Numbered from the stretch's first letter, positions 8,708-18,497 are shown. The stretch: DNA of 52,286 bases from Aureispira sp. CCB-QB1 (GCA_945870185.1 CAMBRK010000025.1:1-52286); one strand, 5' to 3'. Made by a program: numbers and translations. Notes: generated by a model from the sequence alone, not told the origin.

Positions 8708-10324
8708 TTAGTAAAATTCAAACCGTTCGGCATCAAATATGCCTAAATCACTCATTTTTATTTTAGGTATGACTAATAGTGCCATGAAAGATAATGTCAT
8801 AAATGGAGCGTGAAGTTTACACCCATTTTCATGGACAAAAGCGGTGATTTCTTTGTATTGTTGACCTACATTTACGACACTTTGATCACTCATCAGACCA
8901 GCTATAGGTAATGGAATGTGTTTTTTATCATTTTTATTTAACGCAAACAAACCACCTTTTGACGCTATCAAAGCATTGATGGCTTCCGCCAATAGAGAAT
9001 CATCGGTTCCTACTGCTACAATATTGTGAGAATCATGCGCAACAGTAGATGCAATAGCACAATCAATTAAACCAAAATTTTTTATAAACCCAACGGCAGG
9101 AGGAGCAGGTTGATAGCGGTTGATTACACATATTTTTAGTATATCGTTTTCAATATCGCAAAGCATGGAACCATCAGAACTTTCAGGAAGAGTTTGATAT
9201 TGTTTTTCTGTAATAAGGGAGCCGTCGATGGCTATGATTATGGGTTGTTTTTTATTTGTCGATTTTATTTTTAATGATTCTGCGGTGATTTTTGATGTGT
9301 TAAAATGATTAATCATCGTTTGCTCATGAGTAAACAGAGATGCCCTTCCTTGACTTGCCACAATTTCTCCATCTATGTAAGTACTGATTACTTCCCAAGT
9401 TTCTATGCTTTTTACTATAATAAAATCTGCCGAGTCATGGGTTCTCAAATACCCAACTGGAATTTTGTAATGCAAGATTGGATTAATACAAGCAATTTTC
9501 AGGACATCAAATAAGTCATATCCAAGAGTCACAGCTCGTTTTACTAATTGATTGATATGACCGTCAATAAGGTCATCAGGATGCTTATCATCACTGCAAA
9601 ACATGATCATATCGGGGTGAGAAGCGATCAGGCTATGTAAGGCTTGAAAATTTTTTGCTGCTGAACCTTCTCTGATAATGATTTTCATGCCATAACGAAG
9701 TTTGTCCAAAGCCTCGTTTAGGCTCGTGCACTCATGATCGGTTGAAATGCCATGCCTTATATATTTTTTTGCATTTATGCCCGTCAGACCAGGAGCATGT
9801 CCATCTATGGGTTTGCCGTTGTCTTTGGCACTTTGAAGTTTTTTTAAGATTTCTGGATCATGGGCTAGTACTCCTGGATAGTTCATCATTTCAGAAAGAT
9901 ACCATATATCCTCCATTTGCATCAACTGGGCAATATCTTCTGATGTAATTACCGCACCTGCATTTTCGAAATCAGTCGCCGGTACACAAGAAGGAGCACC
10001 AAAATGAAATTTGAGTTTTGCTTTTTGGGCATTCTCGATCATAAATTGGATACCTTTCATTCCGCATACATTGGCAATTTCGTGTGGGTCAGATATGGTG
10101 CTTACCGTGCCATGGGTCAATGCTATTTTTGCAAATTCGTAAGGTGTAACCATAGAACTTTCAATGTGTATATGGCTATCTATAAAGCCAGGAAGTATAT
10201 ATTGATCCGAAACATGTTCAAATGGCATTATAGATTCAATTTTACCTTCTTCGTTTATGGTGATTATACCGTCAAAAATTTGTCGATTTAAAATGTCAAT
10301 GATGTGACCTGAAACTTGCTTCAT
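8708..10324 (-). CDS. ade: Adenine deaminase
   Basis: 538 residues, the length of bacterial adenine deaminases of the amidohydrolase superfamily (adenine to hypoxanthine plus ammonia; purine salvage). Seen: the metal-binding YILPGFIDSHIHIESSMV (43-60, His-x-His), the STDHECTS segment, the CSDDKHPDDLIDGH segment with catalytic acidic residues, and a C-terminal half with AVGTDDSLLAEAINAL and GGLFALN. The start codon is the first ATG of the frame and gives a family-typical N-terminus (MKQVSGHIIDILNR). HMG-CoA lyase follows 93 bp downstream on the same strand. Confidence 0.95.
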   Translation of the reverse strand: MKQVSGHIIDILNRQIFDGIITINEEGKIESIMPFEHVSDQYILPGFIDSHIHIESSMVTPYEFAKIALTHGTVSTISDPHEIANVCGMKGIQFMIENAQKAKLKFHFGAPSCVPATDFENAGAVITSEDIAQLMQMEDIWYLSEMMNYPGVLAHDPEILKKLQSAKDNGKPIDGHAPGLTGINAKKYIRHGISTDHECTSLNEALDKLRYGMKIIIREGSAAKNFQALHSLIASHPDMIMFCSDDKHPDDLIDGHINQLVKRAVTLGYDLFDVLKIACINPILHYKIPVGYLRTHDSADFIIVKSIETWEVISTYIDGEIVASQGRASLFTHEQTMINHFNTSKITAESLKIKSTNKKQPIIIAIDGSLITEKQYQTLPESSDGSMLCDIENDILKICVINRYQPAPPAVGFIKNFGLIDCAIASTVAHDSHNIVAVGTDDSLLAEAINALIASKGGLFALNKNDKKHIPLPIAGLMSDQSVVNVGQQYKEITAFVHENGCKLHAPFMTLSFMALLVIPKIKMSDLGIFDAERFEFY

Positions 10325-10638
10325 ATATTAAAGGTAAATTTGTATCACAAAGTAAACCATTTTTTAAATAATTTTCACTATTAAATGGATTTTGAAAGTT
10401 AATTCAAAATATTGTCACTAAACCCACGAATAAATAATCCTTATTGGTAAATTGTAGATTAAAATACAATCAGCTTAAAAAATAGTTATTTCATTTTTTA
10501 TAAGATCATAATAAACACTTAATATTGGATCGATACAGTTAAAAAAAAATTAAATTTTTTCACTAGAAGCAGCATTATTCTATTTTGAAAGTTATTCAAA
10601 GATATGGATGTAATTTTTTAACAAATCAAATTATTTTT
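10325..10638. other. Divergent intergenic region between adenine deaminase and outer-membrane protein
   Basis: 314 bp, very AT-rich, between two divergent genes. It should hold both promoters, but I find no exact TAnnTTTG in a convincing position; TATTTTG at about 10580 is a near match for the plus strand. The frame upstream of 10639 is open to 10585 but shows no protein-like sequence. Confidence 0.4.
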
Positions 10639-11991
10639 ATGAAAAGGCAATTTTGTATTTCTTTGTTATTCGTTTTGGGTTTTCTTTCCATGCTGAAAGG
10701 CCAATATAATTATGATCTTTACAAATTTCCAGAAACCAAAGTGAGAGGCCTTAATCTTAATTTTAATTCTTTTGGGAATTACAGTGATTTTAAACTTTCA
10801 CCCGGTTTGGAAGCGCGTAGTTTGCGTTACGATATAGGAGCAGATTTCTTTGAATTTGTAAATACATCAAAAAAACAAAAAACTGATCTTGTTTCATTTG
10901 AAAATGATTACCATTATTCAGATTTTAGCTTTTTACCTAACTTTGAAAAAACAAAAGCTTTTAATATGAAGGTTTTGAAAAATCAGATTAATCGAAATTA
11001 TTTGAATGACACAGCTTCTTTTTTAGGGTTGAAAGGCAAGTTTTTCGAAGTCAATCATCGACTTTCTTTAAATTTTAACGATGATCTTAATTTATCTAAT
11101 GCTTTGGCGGGAGCTAATATTTCACTTGGATTAGGATTTGGAAGATTAGAGCCCGTATCTGAAGTTTTTGATGCGCATTTTTTGATGAATGATTTGTTGG
11201 AAGCAGGTGTTATTGGTGCTAAATTTTCGGAAGAAGAACTATATGAATTGGCCGCATTGATGGCTTCTGTTAAAAACCGAAGGGTATTTGATTTTAGAAG
11301 AGCCAATATTTATCAACTTTCTGAACTTTCCAAGTGGCTGACATCTAAAGGTATAGATCAAAATATCAAGACATTCACCATATTGAACGATAACTGGACA
11401 GGGAATTTTACAGCACAAAGAGTAAATGGTAAAAGACTCACTGTCCATATTTCACCTTGGGCACAACAAAATTGGTATAAATATGATAATAGTAATAACC
11501 GACAAAACGAATTTTCGGGCGGTGCGGTGGCGTCAATATCTTATGTAAATGCTAAAAACAAAAATCTATTTTTTGGTACAGAAACATCGCTCAGGTTATC
11601 TCATGGTCTGCATAATTCAGTTAGACAAGCTAATAATGTAACTACTATGACAGGTAGTTATGGAGTGATTCTTAATCCAAATTCCCGTACAACTTTTAGT
11701 GTAGCTCCCACCATTTCTTTGGCGACTCAAAAATTTAATGAATATGCAGCAAGATTGTCTTTGCCTATTCAAGCCAACTATTTTATTAATAATAGGTCAA
11801 GAATATCTGGATTTTTGAATCTAGATTGGATAAACAATGAAAATGTGATTTTTGAAAGACCTTCTGAAGTCAGTGAGTTTAATCCTAATTTTAGAAGTGA
11901 TGTATATACTCCGAATAGTTCTATTATATCGTTTGAAGGTTCCCGATTTAACATTTCTGGAGGGCTAAACTTTACGTACACTCTGTTTTAA
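10639..11991 (+). CDS. Secreted outer-membrane beta-barrel-like protein, unknown function
   Basis: 450 residues from the ATG at 10639. I chose this start because it gives a clean signal peptide (MKRQFCISLLFVLGFLSMLKGQ) while the 18 codons before it do not look translated. The mature protein alternates polar and aromatic residues, with many Asn, Ser and Tyr, as in a transmembrane barrel: for example NVTTMTGSYGVILNPNSRTT, and the C-terminus ends SGGLNFTYTLF with a terminal Phe typical of barrels. I do not recognise a named family. The divergent neighbour is adenine deaminase; the following SurA-like genes have their own promoter. Confidence 0.75.
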   Translation: MKRQFCISLLFVLGFLSMLKGQYNYDLYKFPETKVRGLNLNFNSFGNYSDFKLSPGLEARSLRYDIGADFFEFVNTSKKQKTDLVSFENDYHYSDFSFLPNFEKTKAFNMKVLKNQINRNYLNDTASFLGLKGKFFEVNHRLSLNFNDDLNLSNALAGANISLGLGFGRLEPVSEVFDAHFLMNDLLEAGVIGAKFSEEELYELAALMASVKNRRVFDFRRANIYQLSELSKWLTSKGIDQNIKTFTILNDNWTGNFTAQRVNGKRLTVHISPWAQQNWYKYDNSNNRQNEFSGGAVASISYVNAKNKNLFFGTETSLRLSHGLHNSVRQANNVTTMTGSYGVILNPNSRTTFSVAPTISLATQKFNEYAARLSLPIQANYFINNRSRISGFLNLDWINNENVIFERPSEVSEFNPNFRSDVYTPNSSIISFEGSRFNISGGLNFTYTLF

Positions 11992-12069
11992 GGTCATTTG
12001 GGCAAATCATGGCCTTTGGTTTATAAGATAAGTGGGTAGTTTTTTGATAAATTATATATTAATTTTTGT

Positions 12070-12077
12070 TATCTTTG
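12070..12077 (+). promoter_or_regulatory. -7 box for the SurA-like gene cluster
   Basis: TATCTTTG followed by CG is an exact TAnnTTTG match 35 bp upstream of the ATG at 12112. A TTTTTTG at 12040-12046 could be the -33 element, although the 23-nt gap is a little long. Confidence 0.65.
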
Positions 12078-12111
12078 CGTTTTATTTAAATTAAAAAAAT
12101 AGAATCTTAAT

Positions 12112-14052
12112 ATGTTTAAAAATTTATTTTTATTCCTTTTATCATTATTACCAAGCATTTACTCCTATGCTCAGTCATCTGAAGCGACTTTGATGAAAGT
12201 TGGTAAATCTGACGTCAAAGTATCTGAATTTAAATATATCTACGAAAAGAATAATGGTAATAGCGCAGACTATTCTCAAAAAAGTTTGATGGAGTATTTA
12301 GATTTGTATACCAAATTTAAATTAAAAGTAGAGAAGGCAAAACAACTTCAATTAGATACCATATCTGCACTCCAAACGGAATTGGCAGGCTATCGCAAGC
12401 AATTGGCTAGCAGTTATTTGATAGATAAAGAAGTTACTGAGTTTTTATTAAAGGAACTTTACGCCCGCACCCAAGAAGATGTGGAATTTAGTCATATTTT
12501 TATACCCATAAGTGAAAATTCGACCAAAATACAAAGAGATGATGCCAAAGCAAAACTCAGGGAAGTTAAATCTAAGTTGGTAGGAGGCGCTGATTTTACT
12601 GCCGCAGTTACAGAGTATTCCCAAGACAAAACAACATCATCCAAAGGTGGAAATATGGGATATTTTACAGCAAAGTTGCCTTCCGGTTTTTATGAACTAG
12701 AAACAGCAATTTATTCAAATCCAATAGGTAAAGTATCTGAAATCATAGAGTCTAAAATAGGATATCATATCATCCAAGTAACCAATAAAAGACCTGCAAG
12801 GGGAATAGTAGAAGTATCACACATTTTATTACCTGAAAATAATAAAAAACAAGCTGATAGTTTATTTCAAGCTTTAACTAAAGGAGGAGATTTTGAATCA
12901 GTAGCAAAAAAGATGTCTATTGATAAAAACACCATGAAAAATGGAGGTAAATTGGCTCCATTTAGTATTAATACTTATGATAAGGTATTTGAAGATGCGG
13001 CATTCTCATTGCAGAAAGATGGAGATATTTCTAAGCCTGTTTTAACAAAGTCAGGGTGGCACATTATCAAACGTACTGCGAAGCCATCAGGTGATACATA
13101 TGATTTATTTGTGAGAAGAATGAAAGCTCAAATCAATAAGGATCAAAGATTTGACGCCGCTAAAATAAAGTTGGTCGATGACATCAAAAAAGCATCAGGT
13201 TTTAAAGAAGATAAAAATGAACTTAATAGATTTGCTGAAAGCTTGACGGATGAATTTTATTCCTATAAATGGGTGCCGCAAGAAAATACAAGTAGTCAGA
13301 CCTTGTTTAGTCTAGGCGGTAATAAGATATTTTCTGTAAAGTCTTTTGCTGGCTTTTGTAAGAAAAATACAAAGACCAGACTAAAGTATGATAAAACCAA
13401 ACCATTAACGGAGACAGTAGATGAGCTATATACAGAGTATGTCAATGAATCGGCTATGGCTTTTGAAGAGCAATCCCTCGAAGCAAAATATCCTGATTTT
13501 AAGTCACTGATGAGAGAATATGAAGAAGGGATTTTATTGTTTGAAGCTACCAAAATCAATGTTTGGGATAGGGCCAATCAAGATACATTGGGTTTAAAAG
13601 TATTTTATGAAACTGTTAAGGATAGATATACTTGGTCTGAAAAAATGATAACATCTGATATCAAAATTGCTACATCTGATAAAAAGGTTGCGGACAAAAT
13701 TTACAAATTTGTATCTAAGAATAGCGTAGAAGGATTGGATAAAAAATTTAATAAGAAATCTAAGTTGGTTGCTTTTACCGAAACAGAATACGAGAAAGGT
13801 AGCAAAGATGTAGCTGATATAAAATGGGAAAAGAATGCCTTGTCTTCACTTCAAGCAGATCCTAGTGGAACAACATTTTCATTTAAAAAGGCTAAGGAAA
13901 TTATACCATCAAGACTTAAAACCCTTAATGAAGCTAGAGGCTATATTGTAGCAGATTATCAGGATTATCTTGAAAAGGAATGGTTAAATAGCTTGAATAA
14001 GGAATTTAATGTAGTAATTTATCACGAAGTATTAAATGCTCTAAAAAAGTGA
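12112..14052 (+). CDS. Periplasmic peptidyl-prolyl isomerase with two parvulin domains (SurA/PpiD-like)
   Basis: 646 residues with a signal peptide (to about Ala20). Two parvulin domains are visible: VEFSHIFIP...GGNMGYFTAKLP...IGYHIIQV (about 123-225) and VEVSHILLPE...NGGKLAPFSINTYDKVFEDA...SGWHIIKR (about 238-325). A long charged C-terminal part without known catalytic motifs follows. Known role: folding and escort of outer-membrane proteins through the periplasm. First gene of a run of three related genes; its stop overlaps the GTG start of the next by 4 bp, so translation is probably coupled. Confidence 0.9.
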   Translation: MFKNLFLFLLSLLPSIYSYAQSSEATLMKVGKSDVKVSEFKYIYEKNNGNSADYSQKSLMEYLDLYTKFKLKVEKAKQLQLDTISALQTELAGYRKQLASSYLIDKEVTEFLLKELYARTQEDVEFSHIFIPISENSTKIQRDDAKAKLREVKSKLVGGADFTAAVTEYSQDKTTSSKGGNMGYFTAKLPSGFYELETAIYSNPIGKVSEIIESKIGYHIIQVTNKRPARGIVEVSHILLPENNKKQADSLFQALTKGGDFESVAKKMSIDKNTMKNGGKLAPFSINTYDKVFEDAAFSLQKDGDISKPVLTKSGWHIIKRTAKPSGDTYDLFVRRMKAQINKDQRFDAAKIKLVDDIKKASGFKEDKNELNRFAESLTDEFYSYKWVPQENTSSQTLFSLGGNKIFSVKSFAGFCKKNTKTRLKYDKTKPLTETVDELYTEYVNESAMAFEEQSLEAKYPDFKSLMREYEEGILLFEATKINVWDRANQDTLGLKVFYETVKDRYTWSEKMITSDIKIATSDKKVADKIYKFVSKNSVEGLDKKFNKKSKLVAFTETEYEKGSKDVADIKWEKNALSSLQADPSGTTFSFKKAKEIIPSRLKTLNEARGYIVADYQDYLEKEWLNSLNKEFNVVIYHEVLNALKK

Positions 14053-14918
14053 TCTTCAAGTCGAACCCTTTTTGGAGTATGTTATTGCCTTTGTTATTTC
14101 TTGTAAACTCAGGATGTAAAAATGGATTTCATTTCGGAAGTAATGAAAAAGACCCATTGATCGCAAGGGTAGGAGAGCGTAACCTATTTAAATCTCAATT
14201 GGATGATTTGATATATGATGGTACATCTGCTTTAGACAGTGCAGCTATTGTTGACGGCTACATACAAAATTGGGTAAGAGAAAACTTAATGATATTGGAG
14301 GCGGAAAATAATATAGCTGCTGACATCAACCTTACAAAATTAGTAGACGATTACAGATCATCGCTTTTGGTTTATAATTATGAAAAAAAACTGGTAGAAG
14401 AAAAATTAGATACCATTATTTTAGAAATAGAAAAAAAATCATTTTATGAAAGCAATAAAGCATCATATATACTTTCACATCCGGTTTTTAAGTGTATCAT
14501 TGCAAAGGTACCTGCAAAGCTCAAATCTGAAATTACCAATATTAGAAAAGCACTTAACAAATCAGATTTGACGGAAGCTATGTTTTTAATAAGAGAAAAA
14601 GCTATATATCACCAATTGGATACATCTTTATATGTAGCCAAGGATGATTTAGAATCGCTAGTTCCTGGAAGTTTGATATATAAACTAGATAAAAAATCCG
14701 GTAATAGTTACAGTGTTTCTGATAAGGATTATGAATATTTTGTTAAAATCATAAAATATTACGACGAATCATCTATTCCACCGTTTGACTTTATAGAAAG
14801 CAAGATAATTAAAACCATACTTAGCGAACGGAAAAATACATTGCTCAAAAAATATAGGCAGCAATTATATGATGATGCGCTGAACAAAAAAATATTTGAA
14901 ATATATAAAAATGAATAG
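14049..14918 (+). CDS. SurA-like N-terminal domain lipoprotein without a parvulin domain
   Basis: 289 residues from a GTG start overlapping the previous stop (GTGA). The leader ends NSGC (Cys23), so a lipoprotein. After it, DPLIARVGERNLFKSQLDDL resembles the N-terminal chaperone segment of SurA proteins ('vAkVGd..i..sel'). The middle (about 95-230) holds no clear GxxGF/H.I parvulin signature, so I expect a chaperone-like protein without isomerase activity. Flanked by two real parvulin proteins, overlapping both neighbours, which suggests that the three act together in outer-membrane protein assembly. Function inferred from context. Confidence 0.75.
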   Translation: MIFKSNPFWSMLLPLLFLVNSGCKNGFHFGSNEKDPLIARVGERNLFKSQLDDLIYDGTSALDSAAIVDGYIQNWVRENLMILEAENNIAADINLTKLVDDYRSSLLVYNYEKKLVEEKLDTIILEIEKKSFYESNKASYILSHPVFKCIIAKVPAKLKSEITNIRKALNKSDLTEAMFLIREKAIYHQLDTSLYVAKDDLESLVPGSLIYKLDKKSGNSYSVSDKDYEYFVKIIKYYDESSIPPFDFIESKIIKTILSERKNTLLKKYRQQLYDDALNKKIFEIYKNE

Positions 14919-16275
14919 TATTAAAATGATCAAATTTGTTAGTTATATTTTTATTACGATTTTCTTTTCCGTCTGTTTAAATGCTCAATCTATGTTGATT
15001 GATAAAGTAGTTGCAAAAGTAGGCAGCGAATATATTCTTTTGTCAGAAATCGAGGAAGAGTTTTCATACGCAAAGTCTAGAAATCCCAATGTGAGCGATC
15101 AGATAAAGTGTGATATTTTGGATAATATAATTGCTCAGAAACTTGTGATTTATCATGCCAAGATAGATAGTGTAGAAATTTCGGATGCAGAGGTGGAAAC
15201 CCAACTTGATTACAGATTCGAATCAGTATTGAGACAAATGAATGGCGATGAAGCTTTTTTTGAAGAATATTACGGAGCCACTATTTCAGAAATGAAAGAA
15301 AGATACAGAGATGACCAAAAACATAAAATTCTTGCAGAAAAGATGCAGTTTAACTTAATGTCTGAAATAGAGATTACACCTAAAGAAGTCGAAAAATTTT
15401 ATTTCGGCGTTCCTTCAGATTCTCTTCCATATTTTAAGTCCGAGATGGAAATATCGGAAATCGTGCTAATGCCTCAAGTAAATGAAAATTCTAGAAAAAT
15501 GGCACTCGATAAAATTACGGAATTGAGAAATGCAGTAATTTCTAAAACGATGACCTTTGCGGATGCTGCAAGTAAAAATTCTATGGATCCAGGTTCTGCT
15601 TTAAGAGGCGGAGATTTGGGCTTTGCAAAACGCGGGGTTTATGTACCTGAGTTTGAGGCCACCGTATTTTCGTTAGCCAAAGATGAAATTTCCGAAATCA
15701 TAGAAACCGAGTTTGGATTTCATTTTATGGAATTGATTGAGAGAAGAGGAAACTCTGTTCGTGCAAGACATGTACTGATAAAGCCTGACATAACACCTAA
15801 TGATTTAGATATAGCAAAGTCAAAATTAGATTCTATAAGGAATTTAGTGCTCATAGATTCAATGAGTTTTGAAACGGCTGTTAGAAAGTTTTCCATGAAA
15901 GCTCTTCCTTCATACTCCAATAGTGGACGAGTCAAAAATCAAAATACCAACAGTACCTTTTTTGCTGCTGATGATTTAGACCCAGATACCTATTTTGCTA
16001 TTTTTGATTTAAAACCCAAAGGAATTTCAAAACCAATTTTGATGACAATGCCTGATGGTCAGAAGGGGTACAGATTAGTACAATTGAATAGTATTACCAA
16101 ACCACACAAAGCCAATCTTAAAGAAGATTTTGATAAAATTGCAAATTTCGCCAAAGAAAGTAAAAAGAATGAGTATTTTCTTAAGTGGTTGAAGAAGAAG
16201 CGTTCGGAAACTTTTATACAAGTTACTCCTATGTTTAATGAATGTAAACTTGGAGAAAGAAGTATGATGCCTTAA
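14911..16275 (+). CDS. surA: SurA-type periplasmic chaperone / peptidyl-prolyl isomerase
   Basis: 454 residues from the ATG at 14911, which overlaps the previous stop by 8 bp; the frame also offers a TTG at 14896 and an ATG at 14926. Signal peptide to about CLNAQ. The SurA N-domain follows (MLIDKVVAKVGSEYILLSEI). The first parvulin domain has EISEIVLMP, GGDLGFAKRGVYVPEFEATV and FGFHFMELIERRG; the second starts at RARHVLIKPDIT and is more degenerate. Known role: chaperone for beta-barrel proteins on their way to the BAM complex. Third gene of the cluster, length close to E. coli SurA (428). Confidence 0.9.
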   Translation: MNSIKMIKFVSYIFITIFFSVCLNAQSMLIDKVVAKVGSEYILLSEIEEEFSYAKSRNPNVSDQIKCDILDNIIAQKLVIYHAKIDSVEISDAEVETQLDYRFESVLRQMNGDEAFFEEYYGATISEMKERYRDDQKHKILAEKMQFNLMSEIEITPKEVEKFYFGVPSDSLPYFKSEMEISEIVLMPQVNENSRKMALDKITELRNAVISKTMTFADAASKNSMDPGSALRGGDLGFAKRGVYVPEFEATVFSLAKDEISEIIETEFGFHFMELIERRGNSVRARHVLIKPDITPNDLDIAKSKLDSIRNLVLIDSMSFETAVRKFSMKALPSYSNSGRVKNQNTNSTFFAADDLDPDTYFAIFDLKPKGISKPILMTMPDGQKGYRLVQLNSITKPHKANLKEDFDKIANFAKESKKNEYFLKWLKKKRSETFIQVTPMFNECKLGERSMMP

Positions 16276-16285
16276 GTGAAAAATG

Positions 16286-16359
16286 TGGAGAATACCGGGC
16301 TCGAACCGGTGACCTCTACGCTGCCAGCGTAGCGCTCTAGCCAACTGAGCTAATTCCCC
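16286..16359 (-). tRNA. tRNA-Ala (anticodon GGC)
   Basis: A 74-nt cloverleaf read on the minus strand. Acceptor GGGGAAT pairs with ATTCTCC (one G-T pair); D-arm GCTC/GAGC; anticodon stem CTACG/CGTAG with loop CTGGCAG, anticodon GGC; T-arm ACCGG-TTCGAGC-CCGGT; discriminator A. CCA is not encoded. It lies antisense between surA and holA and has its own well-formed promoter. Confidence 0.97.
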
Positions 16360-16377
16360 AACTTCTCGGAAAGTTTG

Positions 16378-16409
16378 CAAATGTAATGACATATTTGTAA
16401 TTTCACAAA
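16378..16409 (-). promoter_or_regulatory. Promoter of tRNA-Ala, full -33/-7 consensus
   Basis: On the minus strand TTTG (16406-16409) is followed after exactly 20 nt by TACATTTG (16378-16385). This is the best -33/-7 pair in the window. It places transcription start about 12 nt before the tRNA and supports assignment to Bacteroidota. Confidence 0.8.
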
Positions 16410-16437
16410 TCTATTTCAAAATTGTTATAAAATTTTC

Positions 16438-17451
16438 ATGTCTTTTGATCAAGTCATAAAGGAATTAAAGTCAAAAAAGTATCAACCTATATACTTTTTG
16501 CACGGTGATGAACCGTACTTCATGGATCAGATATGTGACTGTATAGAAGGACATATATTGAACGAAGGAGAGAAAGCTTTCAATCAGATCATTCTTTATG
16601 GTAAAGATATCGACTCAAGAGTTGTGATAGACGAAGCAAGACAGTTTCCTATGATGTCCAATCTGAGAGTCATTATTATAAAGGAAGCTCAGGATATGAA
16701 GTCTCTGACTGATCTGTTGCCATATTTAGAGAAACCTTCTGCGACATCCATGTTGGTAATCTGTTATAAGTACAAAAAACTTGATAAAAGAACTAAGTTT
16801 GCAAAAATACTCGATGAAAAGGCTTTAGTTTTTGAATCGAAAAAACTTTATGATAATCAAATTGCGGATTGGGCAAAAAGATATATTTTAGAAAAAGGAT
16901 ATGCCATTGATCAGCCTGCTTGTGAGCTTATGTCTGAGTATATCGGTGCTGACTTAAGTAGATTGACCAATGAAATTGATAAACTGCTCTTAAACATTAC
17001 TGCAGGAAGACAGATAACAGTAGATGACATCAGAGAGCAAATAGGTGTTAGCAAGGATTTTGATGTCTTCGAGTTTCAAAAAGTACTAGCGGAGAAAAAT
17101 TTTGTTAAAGCGGCTTTAATAGCTAAGTATTTCACACAAAATCCAAGCGCAAATCCAACAGTAGTTGTGGTTGGAAGTTTGTTTAATTATTTTAATAAGA
17201 TTTATATTATGAAGTTTCATGCATCCGTAAGCGATCAGGAGCTATCTAAGCTAATGGGAGTCAATCCATTCTTTATGAAGGAATATAAAAAAGCGGCAGG
17301 AAATTACTCTATTAGTCAATTAAATTATATCATGAAAACATTAAAGAAGGCTGACTTAAACAGCAAAGGGGTAGGAAGCAGAAGCAGTGACGAAAATGCG
17401 ATTTTTAAAGATATCATTATAGCATGCATGGGTTTGTCTTTACAAAAATAA
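16438..17451 (+). CDS. holA: DNA polymerase III subunit delta
   Basis: 337 residues, the normal length for HolA. Opens the beta clamp as part of the clamp loader. Seen: PIYFLHGDEPYFMDQICDCI (17-36), the family N-terminus equivalent to 'vylllGdepyl...', then FPMMSNLRVIIIKEAQ, and the middle segment EYIGADLSRLTNEIDKLLL (about 166-184) that precedes the C-terminal collar domain. Starts 78 bp past the tRNA on the opposite strand. Confidence 0.93.
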   Translation: MSFDQVIKELKSKKYQPIYFLHGDEPYFMDQICDCIEGHILNEGEKAFNQIILYGKDIDSRVVIDEARQFPMMSNLRVIIIKEAQDMKSLTDLLPYLEKPSATSMLVICYKYKKLDKRTKFAKILDEKALVFESKKLYDNQIADWAKRYILEKGYAIDQPACELMSEYIGADLSRLTNEIDKLLLNITAGRQITVDDIREQIGVSKDFDVFEFQKVLAEKNFVKAALIAKYFTQNPSANPTVVVVGSLFNYFNKIYIMKFHASVSDQELSKLMGVNPFFMKEYKKAAGNYSISQLNYIMKTLKKADLNSKGVGSRSSDENAIFKDIIIACMGLSLQK

Positions 17452-17510
17452 GCAAGTGCTACCCAGAAAAATTTCTACTTAGCTTTCTCTGATTAGTTGT
17501 TTAAAACTGA

Positions 17511-18122
17511 TTATCTCATTTTTGGTCTTTTTCTTTTGCCACCGGGCATCATCATTTGATTGGATTTCATGCCCATGCTTTGGGCAACTTTCATTTGACC
17601 TCTATTATCAATAGCTGCTTCGAATTGTTTAAACTGTTCTTTGATCTGAGGTTCAGTAATTTTTAGCTTTTTGACTTGATAAAAATAGTTTTTAGCTCCT
17701 GTCCAATTGTTTTTTTGAGCTTGAATACCTGCCATTTGTAATAAAACCATGCCTTTCTCATTATCAGAAGGTAGGTTTAAGGCTAAAGCTTGATTGAAAT
17801 ACTCCTCTGCTTCATAGTTGTCTTTTCTCTGTGCTGCTAGAGACCCTTTTAAAATGTAGTAAAATGCTCGATTGGTTACATACATTAACTTTGGGAAAAT
17901 AGTTAAATTAAGTCGTTTTTCAGCAGCATCAAATTCTAATTTTTGCATGAGCTCTGACGAAGACTGTATAGTTCCGAGTAAGATATAACTTATTAGGAAA
18001 ACAATACCAATTAAAATGAAAATCCAAGTATAGCCAATTCCAAGGACAAATGATAAAATGGCACCACCTAAGATTCCTACGGCAATAATAGCAAACTTTA
18101 GATATATATTTATTATGAACAT
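17511..18122 (-). CDS. Membrane-anchored TPR-like protein
   Basis: 203 residues. Two hydrophobic segments (about 8-28 and 32-52) precede a soluble domain with a TPR-like helical pair (YYILKGSLAAQRKDNYEAEEYFNQALALN at about 88-116, then a second repeat around 124-150). The C-terminus is Met-rich and basic (GMKSNQMMMPGGKRKRPKMR). TPR domains mediate protein-protein contact; a specific partner cannot be named. Transcribed alone against holA. Confidence 0.7.
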   Translation of the reverse strand: MFIINIYLKFAIIAVGILGGAILSFVLGIGYTWIFILIGIVFLISYILLGTIQSSSELMQKLEFDAAEKRLNLTIFPKLMYVTNRAFYYILKGSLAAQRKDNYEAEEYFNQALALNLPSDNEKGMVLLQMAGIQAQKNNWTGAKNYFYQVKKLKITEPQIKEQFKQFEAAIDNRGQMKVAQSMGMKSNQMMMPGGKRKRPKMR

Positions 18123-18289
18123 CTAAAAAGATTTTATTTGAATAAAGTGCGAAATTAAGATGTTTTTTTATTTTTTTACGGGTTATGAACTTTATTTATT
18201 GTATTTTATCTAATTTTACTCATCCTAAAACCTTTCATAAGAAGGAAGGACATTGAATCCCACATTAAAGATATACCATAAAAATTATC

Positions 18290-18314
18290 AGCCTGTTTAA
18301 ACAGCGGCTTTTTT
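18290..18314 (+). terminator. Terminator-like hairpin with no plus-strand gene upstream
   Basis: AGCC (18290-18293) pairs with GGCT (18306-18309) and inner TGTT pairs with AACA, leaving a 2-nt bulge; six T follow (18309-18314). The upstream gene is on the opposite strand, so the hairpin would end either an unrecognised small RNA in 18123-18290 or nothing. The rest of the 421-bp gap (18123-18543) shows no protein-coding frame. Confidence 0.35.
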
Positions 18315-18489
18315 ATGAATCTTAATTAAATTTTGTATTTTGATCCAAAGTTGAAACTTCAACATAAATGCCAGATTATACAGTTGCCTGTTGAACCATC
18401 TTTTACATGAAATATAATTAGTTAAATATATGTTAATAAATTATATGAAAAAATACAATCATTGATTAGTAAAGATGAGTTTATATCTT

Positions 18490-18497
18490 TAATTTTG
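18490..18497 (+). promoter_or_regulatory. -7 box for accD
   Basis: TAATTTTG followed by CG is an exact TAnnTTTG match 46 bp upstream of the accD start. A TTG at 18462-18464 is 25 nt away, longer than ideal. Confidence 0.55.

Noticed and set aside
16075-16392. 105-codon minus-strand frame over tRNA-Ala
   Set aside because: Runs through the tRNA gene and antisense to surA; not a protein gene.
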